Shown in pieces: positions 7,543 to 14,568 of a stretch of DNA of 21,535 bases. The first letter of the stretch is position 1; each line of letters opens with the position of its first letter. The DNA lies in assembly GCA_029884035.1 (NCBI GenBank), contig JAOUIM010000014.1, forward strand, positions 1 to 21,535, written 5' to 3'. The notes under the pieces are model-generated. The model worked only from the letters and a program-made list of their open reading frames with translations. It had not been told where the DNA came from and did not search any database. The translations under genes and the position numbers were made by a program. The DNA comes from Aquincola sp. Its GTDB lineage: Bacteria; Pseudomonadota; Gammaproteobacteria; Burkholderiales; Burkholderiaceae_C.

Positions 7543-7809
7543 CTAGTGGGGGTGGCCCTGGGTGGCCAGCGAGGCCTGCCACTCGGCCGGGGTCAGCGTC
7601 TTCATCGACAGCGCGTGGATCTGTTCGCGCATTCTATCGCCGAGCGCCGCATAGACGCGCTGGTGGCGCCGCACCCGGGAACAGCCCTCGAATTCGGCGG
7701 CCACGATCGTGGCGAAGAAGTGACGGCCGTCGCCCTCGACCTCCAGGTGCGTGCACTGGAGGCCGGCGGCGATGAAATTTCGCACGTCGTCGGGGGTCGG
7801 TTCGGCCAT
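7543..7809 (-). CDS. BolA family protein (IbaG-like)
   Basis: The 88-residue protein matches the small BolA/IbaG (YrbA) class. It starts MAEPTPDDVRNFI, has the class II KH-like fold core with the segment GDGRHFFATIVAAEFEG, the helix with SRVRRHQRVYAALGDRM, and ends with HALSMKTLTPAEW, the common BolA C-terminal signature. BolA proteins partner monothiol glutaredoxins in [2Fe-2S] cluster trafficking, and family members next to murA are linked to acid stress and envelope homeostasis. Residue Cys43 and His36/His50 are possible cluster ligands. It precedes murA in the same direction, as in many proteobacteria, which supports the IbaG-like call. The start is 70 bases from the divergent lemA gene. 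Confidence 0.93.
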   Translation of the reverse strand: MAEPTPDDVRNFIAAGLQCTHLEVEGDGRHFFATIVAAEFEGCSRVRRHQRVYAALGDRMREQIHALSMKTLTPAEWQASLATQGHPH

Positions 7810-7879
7810 CGGACCGCGATTCTAGGGCGCCGCGCGTACAGTCCCTGGCGCGCCGCCATGGGCGCCATGGGAGACCCCG

Positions 7880-8473
7880 ATGAGCATGACCCAGATCGTG
7901 ACCCTCGTCGTCCTGGCCGTCGTCGGCCTGTGGATGCTGGCGGCCTACAACCGCCTGGTGAAGGCGCGCAACGAGATCGGCAACGCGTTCGCCCAGATCG
8001 ACGTGCAACTCAAGCGCCGCTACGACCTGATCCCGAACCTGGTGGACGTGGCGCGCAAGTACGTGCAGCACGAGCGCGACACGCTCGAGGCAGTGATCGC
8101 CGCGCGCAACGGCGCCAAGAGCGCGAGCGAGTCGGCGGCGGCCAAGCCGGCCGACGCGGCGCGCATCGGCGCGTTGGCCGGGGCCGAGGGTACGCTGGCC
8201 GGGTTGATGAACAAGCTGGCCGTCGTGGTCGAGGCCTACCCGGCGCTGAAGGCCGACGGTACGCTGCGCGACCTGTCGGAGGAACTGAACCACACCGAGA
8301 ACCGCATCGCCTTCGCCCGCCAGGCGTTCAACGACGTGGTTCTCGACTACAACAACGCCGCCCAGCAGGTGCCGACCAACATCGTTGCCAGCCTGTTCGG
8401 TTTCAAGGACGCGGCGATGCTGCAGGCCACCGCTTCCGAAGCCGAGCGCCAGGCACCCCGCGTGAGCCTCTAG
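7880..8473 (+). CDS. lemA: LemA family protein
   Basis: The 197-residue protein has one N-terminal membrane segment (about residues 6-24, QIVTLVVLAVVGLWMLAAYN) followed by a cytosolic or periplasmic helical bundle. The family hallmark is clear: YNRLVKARNEIGNAFAQIDV, then LKRRYDLIPNLVDVARKY, and the later helix FARQAFNDVVLDYNNA. LemA proteins have no firmly assigned biochemical role; they commonly co-occur with M48/HtpX proteases or TPM-domain proteins and are linked to membrane stress. Here the gene is followed after 21 bases by an M48 protease, the expected partner. A GGGAGA ribosome site lies about 7 bases before the ATG. It is divergent from the BolA-like gene with a 70-base gap. Confidence 0.95.
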   Translation: MSMTQIVTLVVLAVVGLWMLAAYNRLVKARNEIGNAFAQIDVQLKRRYDLIPNLVDVARKYVQHERDTLEAVIAARNGAKSASESAAAKPADAARIGALAGAEGTLAGLMNKLAVVVEAYPALKADGTLRDLSEELNHTENRIAFARQAFNDVVLDYNNAAQQVPTNIVASLFGFKDAAMLQATASEAERQAPRVSL

Positions 8474-8474
8474 C

Positions 8475-8490
8475 CGCAGCCCGGGCTGCG
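8475..8490. repeat. 16-bp perfect palindrome between lemA and the M48 protease gene
   Basis: The sequence CGCAGCCCGGGCTGCG is fully self-complementary and fills most of the 21-base gap between the lemA stop (8471-8473) and the protease ATG (8495). In RNA it could fold to a GC hairpin that occupies the place where the protease ribosome site should be. No clear Shine-Dalgarno sequence is present otherwise. It could be a coupling or processing hairpin, or chance in GC-rich DNA. Confidence 0.5.
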
Positions 8491-8494
8491 ACGA

Positions 8495-10465
8495 ATGCGT
8501 TTTCGCCGCCACCAGGAGGTCGCGCAGGAGCAGACCCGCACGCTGCTCGCGCTGTTCGTGCTCGTCGTGGTCGGTCTGGTGATCGCGATCAACCTCGTCC
8601 TCGCAGCGATCTACTGGATCAGCTTCCCGTATGCACACGCGCTGCCGCGGCTGTTCATCGAGACCAACACTGCACTGGTGCTGCTGTTCGTGCTCGGGGG
8701 CTGCTGGGTCGAGTCGCTGCGTGCGTCCAAGGGCGGCCCGCACGTGGCCTCGCTCGCTGGAGCGCGGCCCGTGCAGACCGGCGGCCACGACGAGGCATCA
8801 CGGCGCGAGAAGCGCTTCGTCAACGTGGTGCAGGAGATGGCGCTGGCCAGCGGCCTGCGCCCGCCGCCGCAGGCCTGGGTGCTGCCGCGGGACGATGCGA
8901 TCAACGCGTTGGCCGCGGGTTGGGGACCGGACGACTCGGTGGTGGCCGTCACGCGCGGGGCGCTCGAACGGCTGACGCGGGCCGAACTGCAGGGCGTGGT
9001 GGCGCACGAGTTCAGCCACATCGCCTATGGCGACACGCGGCTGAACATGCGCCTGGTCGGCATGGTGTGGGGACTACAGATGATCTGGGGCCTGGGCCAG
9101 TCGCTCTGGTCGGCCGACGAGCGAGGGCGCCGCCACGCCGGTGCGCTGTTCGGGCTCGGCCTGATCGCTGTGGGCTCGTTCGGCTGGCTGGCGGGCCGCC
9201 TCCTGCAGGCGGCGGTGAGCCGACAGCGCGAGTTCCTTGCCGATGCATCGGCGGTGCAGTTCACGCGCGAGGTCGATGGCCTCGGCGGGGCATTGCGCAA
9301 GATCGGCGACCAGCAGGCGCGGCGCGTGCCCGGTCTGGCCAGCACGCATGCCGCCGCGCTGGCGCACCTGCTGCTGTCGCACGGGACCAACACCCGCCGC
9401 GGTGGCTGGCGGCGATGGCTGGCGACACACCCGACGCTCGCCGAGCGGTTGGCGCGCCTGTACGGGCACGAACTCGCGCAGGACGAACAGATCCTGACTG
9501 CAGATCCCCTGCCGATTGCGGAACTCGACGAGCCGCCGGCCGAAACCCTCTCGCGCATGGCGCCGAACGGCGCTGCGGGCTCAGGCAGTGGCATGGCCAC
9601 TGCTGGGGCGCTGCGATTCGAGACGATCGCGCCGGCACGCGGCAGCCCCGAAGCGCACCGCCACGACGCCACGCAACTGCCGTCGAGCTTCGATGCCGCC
9701 GAGCGGGAGCGCGAGGCGCTGGCGCGCATCGCGCTGTGGCACGGACCCGGCGAGTGGCAGTCGGCAATGCTGGCGCTGGCCATCGGCGGGCACGCTGCGG
9801 GCGCAGCCGCTCACTGGCGCGCCTATGTGCAGTCGACGCAGGACTTCACGGTGGCTGCCACCGTGCGCGCCGAGGTCGAGGCGCTGTCGGCGCGCGGCCG
9901 GCGACAAGTCTTCGAATCGCTGTTGCAGCGCGCGCAGAGTGCGACGCCCGCGCTGCGCCGGCGACTGTGGCGCGAATGGTCGCCCCGCTGGCGCGTCCTG
10001 CACGAGACCGCCGCAGGGCAGCACGGCCCGTGGACCTGGCGCGCCTTCGTCATCCACCATGCCCTGAGGCCATCGCCCGGCCGCCCGCCCGCGCGCGGCA
10101 ACCTCGCGAGCGAGACCGCAGCGGTTCAGGCGGCCACACGAGCGATGGCCGACGCAATGGCGCTCGACGGTGATGCGCGCCGCGCCTGGCTCGATGCGGC
10201 ATGGCGCGGCCTGATCGAAATGGGCATGCCCGCGCCGCGCGGCCCTGCGGCCGGCCTCGCGCCGGCCACACCGCAGCGCGAATCGATGCTCGCACTGCGC
10301 GTGCGCCGCCTGTCGCCGATGCAAAGGCCCCTGCTGCTTCGCGCGTGGCTGATGGCCACCCCGCATGGCCGGCTGCTGGGCGATGCGACCGACCCGCAGG
10401 CCGCCGACGCGCTGCACCTGGCCTGCGTTGCGCTCGACGTGCCGGTGCCCGCGCCGCTGAACTGA
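8495..10465 (+). CDS. M48 family (HtpX-like) membrane metalloprotease with long C-terminal extension
   Basis: The 656-residue protein has two N-terminal membrane segments (about 16-42 and 57-74) and two more hydrophobic segments after the active site (about 186-206 and 215-240). The zinc motif is HEFSH (171-175), and the third ligand is likely Glu246 in SRQREFLADASAV, the standard M48 pattern. HtpX-type enzymes degrade damaged membrane proteins. Typical HtpX proteins are near 290 residues; here about 300 residues follow the protease unit (from ~345 on), Ala/Arg-rich, mostly helical by composition, with no motif I recognise. The upstream lemA gene, 21 bases away, is the usual partner of this class. 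The gene converges on the ClpP-like gene with two bases between stop codons. Confidence 0.9.
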   Translation: MRFRRHQEVAQEQTRTLLALFVLVVVGLVIAINLVLAAIYWISFPYAHALPRLFIETNTALVLLFVLGGCWVESLRASKGGPHVASLAGARPVQTGGHDEASRREKRFVNVVQEMALASGLRPPPQAWVLPRDDAINALAAGWGPDDSVVAVTRGALERLTRAELQGVVAHEFSHIAYGDTRLNMRLVGMVWGLQMIWGLGQSLWSADERGRRHAGALFGLGLIAVGSFGWLAGRLLQAAVSRQREFLADASAVQFTREVDGLGGALRKIGDQQARRVPGLASTHAAALAHLLLSHGTNTRRGGWRRWLATHPTLAERLARLYGHELAQDEQILTADPLPIAELDEPPAETLSRMAPNGAAGSGSGMATAGALRFETIAPARGSPEAHRHDATQLPSSFDAAEREREALARIALWHGPGEWQSAMLALAIGGHAAGAAAHWRAYVQSTQDFTVAATVRAEVEALSARGRRQVFESLLQRAQSATPALRRRLWREWSPRWRVLHETAAGQHGPWTWRAFVIHHALRPSPGRPPARGNLASETAAVQAATRAMADAMALDGDARRAWLDAAWRGLIEMGMPAPRGPAAGLAPATPQRESMLALRVRRLSPMQRPLLLRAWLMATPHGRLLGDATDPQAADALHLACVALDVPVPAPLN

Positions 10466-10467
10466 GA

Positions 10468-11070
10468 TCAGGCCAGGTCGGCCTGGCGCTCGATCACGCG
10501 CGAGACGATGCCGTACTCGATGGCCTCGTCCGGGCTCATCCAGTGGTCGCGCTCGATGTCGACCAGCACCTTCTCGAGCTTCTGCCCGGTCTCGCGCGCG
10601 ATCAGCCTGGCCATGCGCTCGCGCGTCTTGATGATCTCGCGCGCCTGGATCGCGATGTCGCTCGCGCGACCGCCGGCGCCGCCGGAGGGCTGGTGGATCA
10701 TGAAACGCGTGTTCGGCAGGCACACGCGGCGCGCCTTGTCCGCGGCCAGGAAGATGTGCGTGCCTGCACTCGCGACCCAGCCGCTGCCGATCGTGGTGAC
10801 CGGCGCGCGTACGAAGCGGATCATGTCGTGAATCGCGTCGCCCGACTCGACGTGGCCGCCCGGCGATGAAACCAGGACATGGATCGGCGCGTCGGATTTT
10901 TGCGCCAGCAGGATCAAGCGCTCGCACACACGGCGCGCCATCACGTCGTCGACCTCGCCGAAGACCAGCACGAAGCGCGCGTCGAGTGCGAGCTGCTCGG
11001 CGAGGCTGCCCGCTCGCTCGTCGGGCTTCGTGTCCTTGGATTCGTCGGCGTTGCGTATGAGGTCAGTCAT
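10468..11070 (-). CDS. ClpP-type serine protease (Clp proteolytic subunit paralogue)
   Basis: The 200-residue protein from ATG at 11070 (MTDLIRNADE) follows an AGGA ribosome site. A longer frame is open upstream but runs through the hairpin repeat, so the internal ATG is preferred. ClpP features are complete: Ser101 in GWVASAGTH, His126 in RFMIHQPSGG, Asp175 in IERDHWMSPDEAIEYG, and the oligomer handle helix around ASDIAIQAREIIK. ClpP forms a tetradecameric barrel fed by ClpX or ClpA. The main housekeeping clpP normally sits between tig and clpX; neither is here, so this is probably a second ClpP-like protein. The active-site neighbourhood differs from E. coli ClpP (GSGWVASAG instead of MGQAASMG). 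It may form its own barrel or mix with the main one; not decidable here. Confidence 0.88.
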   Translation of the reverse strand: MTDLIRNADESKDTKPDERAGSLAEQLALDARFVLVFGEVDDVMARRVCERLILLAQKSDAPIHVLVSSPGGHVESGDAIHDMIRFVRAPVTTIGSGWVASAGTHIFLAADKARRVCLPNTRFMIHQPSGGAGGRASDIAIQAREIIKTRERMARLIARETGQKLEKVLVDIERDHWMSPDEAIEYGIVSRVIERQADLA

Positions 11071-11104
11071 TTCGGTTCCTGGTATTCGGGCGACCGCCGC
11101 GGAA

Positions 11105-11161
11105 CCGGCTTTGCCGGGCCGCTGGCGGTGCCCCCTCGAGGGGGAGGCGGCGAAGCCGCTT
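11105..11161. repeat. Hairpin-rich palindromic repeat element
   Basis: Between the exporter permease gene and the ClpP-like gene lie three adjacent hairpins: CCGGC-TTT-GCCGG at 11105-11117, a 14-base perfect palindrome CCCCCTCGAGGGGG at 11131-11144, and GCGGC-GAA-GCCGC at 11147-11159. The left and right outer parts also pair imperfectly with each other (about 15 of 20 positions from 11101 against the complement ending near 11164). The design resembles REP-like elements that I recall as scattered through intergenic regions of Burkholderiales genomes. It could act as a transcription terminator or mRNA-stabilising structure between the two minus-strand genes. No other copy is in the window. Confidence 0.7.
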
Positions 11162-11171
11162 CCGGGGTGGG

Positions 11172-11933
11172 TCACGTCCTGATTTTGTACCCGGTGGCGA
11201 GCAGCCGCAGCGCGACCGCGGAAACCAACCCGAAGCTCGCGCCCACCACCGCGAGCGACAACCAGGGCGACACGTCACTCGCGCCGAAGAAACCGCGGCG
11301 AAAGCCATCGATCATGTAGAAGAACGGGTTCGCGTGCGACAGCGCCTGCCAGAAGATCGGCAGCGAGTGCACCGAATAGAACACGCCGGACAGGAAGGTC
11401 ATCGGCATGATCAGGAAGTTCTGGAAGGCGGCGGTCTGGTCGAACTTCTCGGCCCACAGCCCGGCGATCAGGCCCAGCGTGCCGAGCATGCCGGCGCCGA
11501 GCACGGCGAAGATGATGATCCACCACGGCTCGACGAAATGCGCCGGCGCGAACCACACCGTGACCGCGAACACACCCGCACCCACGACGAGACCGCGGAC
11601 CACGCTGGCGCCGACGTAGGCGGCAAACCAGGCCCAGTGCGACAGCGGCGTGACCAGCAGGAATACCAGGTTGCCGGTGACCTTGCTCTGGATCAGCGAG
11701 CTGCTGCTGTTGGCATAGGCGTTCTGCAGCACGCTCATCATCACCAGACCCGGCACGAGGAAGCTCGTGTAGCCGACGCCAGGGAACACTTGGACGCGGT
11801 CTTCGAGCACATGGCCGAAGATCAGCAGGTAGAGCACGGCGGTGAGCACCGGCGCTGCGACGGTCTGCACGCTGACCTTCCAGAAGCGCAGGATCTCCTT
11901 GTAGAACAGAGTGCGTGCGCCCGCCAGGTTCAT
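11172..11933 (-). CDS. ABC-2 type exporter permease (YadH-like)
   Basis: The 253-residue membrane protein starts MNLAGARTLFYKEILRFWK and has about six membrane segments, including AAPVLTAVLYLLIFGHV, the conserved SFLVPGLVMMSVLQNAYANS stretch, and FLSGVFYSVHSLP before the last loop. This layout, and the ANPFFYMIDGFRRGF motif near the C-terminus, is typical of ABC-2 permeases of the YadH/NodJ class. It pairs with the ATPase encoded immediately upstream; the two overlap by 4 bases (ATGA). The substrate is unknown; relatives are placed in export of polysaccharides, lipids or drugs. In related betaproteobacteria this pair is usually directly followed by the BolA-like gene and murA, which here are 3.4 kb away. 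Confidence 0.93.
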   Translation of the reverse strand: MNLAGARTLFYKEILRFWKVSVQTVAAPVLTAVLYLLIFGHVLEDRVQVFPGVGYTSFLVPGLVMMSVLQNAYANSSSSLIQSKVTGNLVFLLVTPLSHWAWFAAYVGASVVRGLVVGAGVFAVTVWFAPAHFVEPWWIIIFAVLGAGMLGTLGLIAGLWAEKFDQTAAFQNFLIMPMTFLSGVFYSVHSLPIFWQALSHANPFFYMIDGFRRGFFGASDVSPWLSLAVVGASFGLVSAVALRLLATGYKIRT

Positions 11934-12844
11934 GGCACTTCCGCTGCGACGCCGTGCATGATCTGGAGGAATACGTCTTCGAGGTCGGCACGGCCGATCT
12001 CCAGGTCTTCGATGCGCACGCCAGCCGCGCGCAATTGGCCGAGGATGGCTTCGACCTCGGCGGCGTCGTGCGCCGTGACCTGCGCGACGCGCCCGGTCAC
12101 CCGGGCCTGCGCGGCCAGGGCCGGCAGGGCATCGTCGGTCTTGAAGCGCAGCATGGTGCTGGCCGTGCCGGCCAGCAGGTTGGCGGTTCGGTCCAGTGCC
12201 ACGACCCGGCCCTGCTTGAGCATCGCGATGCGGCCGCACAGCGCCTCGGCTTCTTCGAGGTAGTGCGTGGTCAGCAGCACCGTGTTGCCCTGCTTGTTCA
12301 GGCCGGCGATGAACCCCCACAGCGTCTGGCGCAGCTCCACGTCCACGCCCGCGGTGGGCTCGTCGAGCACGATCACCGGCGGCTTGTGCACCAGCGCCTG
12401 CGCCACCAGCACGCGCCGTTTCATGCCACCCGAGAGTTGCCGCATGTTGACGTCCGCCTTGTCGGCCAGGCCCAGGCCGGCCAGCAGCTCGTCGATCCAG
12501 GCGTCGTTGCGGCGAATGCCGAAGTAGCCGCTCTGGATGCGCAGGCACTCGCGCACATTGAAGAACGGATCGAACACCAGCTCTTGCGGCACGATGCCCA
12601 GTGCACGCCTTGCGGCCGCGTAGTCGGCCACCACGTCGTGGCCCATCACCGTGACGCGGCCGCGGGTCGCTCGCGCCAGGCCTGCCAGCACCGAGATCAG
12701 GGTCGTCTTGCCTGCGCCATTGGGGCCGAGCAGGCCGAAGAACTCGCCCTCCTCGATCGCGAAGGACACGCCGTCGAGCGCACGCACATCGCCGCGCGCG
12801 CCCGGATAGATCTTGGCAACCTCATCGAACACGACAGCGGGCAT
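11930..12844 (-). CDS. ABC-2 type exporter ATP-binding protein (YadG-like)
   Basis: The 304-residue ATPase starts MPAVVFDEVAKIYPGARGD. Walker A is GPNGAGKTT (40-48), the signature is LSGGMKRR (137-144), Walker B is VIVLDEPTAGVD (157-168) and the switch histidine is His194 in LLTTHYLEEAE. The phrase IVPQELVFDPFFNVRE after the Q-loop and the LSGGMKRR signature match the YadG/NodI/DrrA group of single-domain exporter ATPases. The ~90 residues after the nucleotide domain form the usual C-terminal extension. The frame is open far upstream, but the chosen ATG begins exactly at the first strand of the domain. It energises the permease encoded by the overlapping downstream gene. The start lies 63 bases from the divergent EamA-type gene. 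Confidence 0.95.
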   Translation of the reverse strand: MPAVVFDEVAKIYPGARGDVRALDGVSFAIEEGEFFGLLGPNGAGKTTLISVLAGLARATRGRVTVMGHDVVADYAAARRALGIVPQELVFDPFFNVRECLRIQSGYFGIRRNDAWIDELLAGLGLADKADVNMRQLSGGMKRRVLVAQALVHKPPVIVLDEPTAGVDVELRQTLWGFIAGLNKQGNTVLLTTHYLEEAEALCGRIAMLKQGRVVALDRTANLLAGTASTMLRFKTDDALPALAAQARVTGRVAQVTAHDAAEVEAILGQLRAAGVRIEDLEIGRADLEDVFLQIMHGVAAEVP

Positions 12845-12862
12845 CGGCAGGGATTGTAGGGA

Positions 12863-12888
12863 CGCTGCACCCGCCGCCCGGTGCAGCG
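12863..12888. promoter_or_regulatory. Inverted repeat in the divergent exporter/EamA promoter region
   Basis: Nine-base perfect arms CGCTGCACC and GGTGCAGCG are separated by eight bases within the 63-base gap between the divergent ABC exporter and EamA transporter genes. The size and position suit a repressor operator controlling both directions. The arm core resembles the inverted repeat at 13812-13827 just before the tetR gene. Binding by that TetR protein is inference only; an mRNA hairpin is the alternative. Confidence 0.45.
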
Positions 12889-12907
12889 CTCGCCTACGAT
12901 CGCGCGC

Positions 12908-13804
12908 ATGAACGAAGCCCCACGATCGCCGTCCCTCTGGCGCACCCTGGTTCTCACCACGCTGGCGATGCTCGCGTTCGCGGCCAACTCGCTGCTGTGC
13001 CGGATGGCGCTGCAGCACATGCTGATCGACCCGGCGAGCTTCGGCAGCGTGCGCCTGGCATCGGGCGCCGTCGTGCTGGCCCTGATCGTGCGCGCCCGCG
13101 CCCGCGCCCCGGCCACAGCGCGCGTCGACTGGCTGGCGGCGTCGACGCTCTTCGCCTACGTGGTGTGCTTCTCGTTCGCCTACGTGACCCTGGCCGCCGG
13201 GACCGGTGCGCTCGTGCTGTTCGGCGCGGTCCAGTTGACGATGTTCGCGGCGGGACTGCGTCACGGCGAACGCTTTGCACCGATGGCCTGGGCCGGGTTC
13301 CTGCTCGCGCTGACGGGACTCGTCTACCTCGTGTCCCCAGGGATCACCGCGCCGGCGCCGCTGGGCGCCGCGCTGATGGCGGCGGCCGGCATCGCGTGGG
13401 GCGTGTACTCGCTTCGCGGGCGCGGCGCCGGCGAGCCCGTGGCCGCCACGGCGGGCAACTTCGCGCGTGCGACCCCGCTCGCGCTGGCGGTCAGTGCCGG
13501 CAGCCTTGCCTTCGCCGGACCAGCGCACGCCAGCGCCAGCGGCATCGCGCTGGCGGTGGCTTCAGGGGCCTTGACCTCCGGGCTCGGGTACGTCGTCTGG
13601 TACGCCGCGCTGCCGGGTTTGTCGGCGCTGCGGGCCGCCACGGTGCAACTGTCCGTGCCGCCGCTGGCGGCGGCCGGCGGGGTGCTGCTGCTGGCCGAGG
13701 TCCCGACGTGGCGCCTCGGCCTGTCATCGCTGGCCATTCTCGGCGGCATCGCGCTGGTGCTCGTTGCGCGCTCGCTCGCTGTGCAGCCCCGCGTCCGCCC
13801 GTGA
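12908..13804 (+). CDS. EamA/DMT superfamily transporter
   Basis: The 298-residue protein is almost entirely hydrophobic with about ten predicted membrane segments arranged as two EamA repeats of five. The first starts at LVLTTLAMLAFAANSLLCRM and the second at PLGAALMAAAGIAWGVYSLR, with the typical GYVVWYAALPGLSALRAA motif near the end of the second repeat. Such proteins export or import small metabolites, drugs or amino acids; the substrate cannot be told from sequence. A GTG nine codons upstream could also serve as start, but the ATG at 12908 is preferred because the upstream option would begin inside the inverted repeat. A TetR-family regulator follows 66 bases downstream on the same strand and may control it. 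Confidence 0.92.
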   Translation: MNEAPRSPSLWRTLVLTTLAMLAFAANSLLCRMALQHMLIDPASFGSVRLASGAVVLALIVRARARAPATARVDWLAASTLFAYVVCFSFAYVTLAAGTGALVLFGAVQLTMFAAGLRHGERFAPMAWAGFLLALTGLVYLVSPGITAPAPLGAALMAAAGIAWGVYSLRGRGAGEPVAATAGNFARATPLALAVSAGSLAFAGPAHASASGIALAVASGALTSGLGYVVWYAALPGLSALRAATVQLSVPPLAAAGGVLLLAEVPTWRLGLSSLAILGGIALVLVARSLAVQPRVRP

Positions 13805-13811
13805 GCGTCCG

Positions 13812-13827
13812 GCACCTCGACCGGTGC
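13812..13827. promoter_or_regulatory. Inverted repeat upstream of tetR
   Basis: GCACC and GGTGC arms flank a six-base spacer in the 66-base gap between the EamA gene and tetR, followed by TGCATGGTGCA at 13831-13841, which repeats the TGCA core. The arms match the inner part of the inverted repeat at 12863-12888. This would suit an autoregulatory TetR operator, but the arms are short and could equally be a weak hairpin after the EamA gene. Confidence 0.3.
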
Positions 13828-13870
13828 GAGTGCATGGTGCAAGATCGCGCCCCAGTTCCCGATCCGATCC

Positions 13871-14533
13871 ATGTCCGCGTCGCCTCCCAAGAAACCCCGC
13901 CGCACGGCCGAGCGCATCCTCGACGTGAGCCTGGACCTGTTCAACCGCTTCGGCGAGCCCAACGTCAGCACGACGGTGATCTCGGCCGAACTGAAGATCA
14001 GTCCCGGCAACCTCTACTACCACTACCCGGCCAAGGACGAGCTGATCAACGCCCTGTACGGCCGCTACGACAGGGCGCTGGCCGAACTGCTCGGCGCGGC
14101 CGACAACGTGCGCAACGTCGAGGACGCGTGGCTGTTCTTCCACATGCTGTTCGAGACGATCTGGGCCTACCGCTTCCTGTACCGCGACCTCAACGACCTG
14201 CTGTCGAAGAACCGCAAGCTCGAAACCCAGTTCCAGCAGGTGCTCAAGGCCAAGGGTCGCGCGGTGCAGTCGGTGCTGGGTGGCCTGGCTCGCGGCAACG
14301 CGGTGAAGATCGACGCCCGCGAGGCCGAGCCGGTGGCCACGGCCATGGTCGTGGTGCTGACCTACTGGCTGAGCTACGAGTACGTGCGCGACCCGCGCAA
14401 GGCGCTCGAGCCCGAGACCGCCGGCCCTGCCCTGGCGCGCGGCGCCTACCATGTCCTCAGCCTGCTGATGCCCTACATCGACCCGAAGGCGCGCCTGCAC
14501 CTTCATTCGCTGGTGGCGCCCTACCGCCACTGA
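13871..14533 (+). CDS. TetR family transcriptional regulator
   Basis: The 220-residue protein begins with a basic tail (MSASPPKKPRRTAERIL) and a TetR DNA-binding domain at about 12-58: helix ILDVSLDLFNRFGEPNVS, helix-turn-helix STTVISAELKISPGNLYYHY, and the family-typical YYHYPAKDELI. The remaining ~160 residues are the ligand-binding and dimerisation helices; the part around FFHMLFETIWAYRFLYRDLNDL resembles TetR proteins common in Burkholderiales that are annotated without known ligand. Likely targets are its own promoter and neighbouring genes: the EamA transporter upstream, or the TPR gene 35 bases downstream. The ribosome site is weak. Acyl-CoA or fatty-acid ligands are conceivable given the lipid genes nearby, but nothing in the sequence proves this. 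Confidence 0.92.
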   Translation: MSASPPKKPRRTAERILDVSLDLFNRFGEPNVSTTVISAELKISPGNLYYHYPAKDELINALYGRYDRALAELLGAADNVRNVEDAWLFFHMLFETIWAYRFLYRDLNDLLSKNRKLETQFQQVLKAKGRAVQSVLGGLARGNAVKIDAREAEPVATAMVVVLTYWLSYEYVRDPRKALEPETAGPALARGAYHVLSLLMPYIDPKARLHLHSLVAPYRH

Positions 14534-14568
14534 CACGACACTGACGGAGCACAAGACGGAGACAAGCG

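Noticed and set aside
7849..7871. Direct repeat GCCATGG-GC-GCCATGG before lemA as an operator
   Set aside because: It is short and low in complexity in GC-rich DNA and has no clear palindromic spacing; chance is the simpler explanation.
6246..10173. Long plus-strand open frames across murA, bolA, lemA and the M48 gene (6246-7775 and 7312-10173)
   Set aside because: They run through known genes on either strand in other frames and give Arg/Ala/Pro-rich products without motifs.
9581..10927. A 448-codon minus-strand frame spanning the M48 3' end and the ClpP-like gene
   Set aside because: It reads through both real genes in the wrong frame; the ClpP and M48 motifs are in other frames.
11930..12844. 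Naming the exporter pair nodIJ
   Set aside because: The ATPase resembles NodI as well as YadG, but there are no nodulation genes nearby and the betaproteobacterial exporter of this position is a general homologue.
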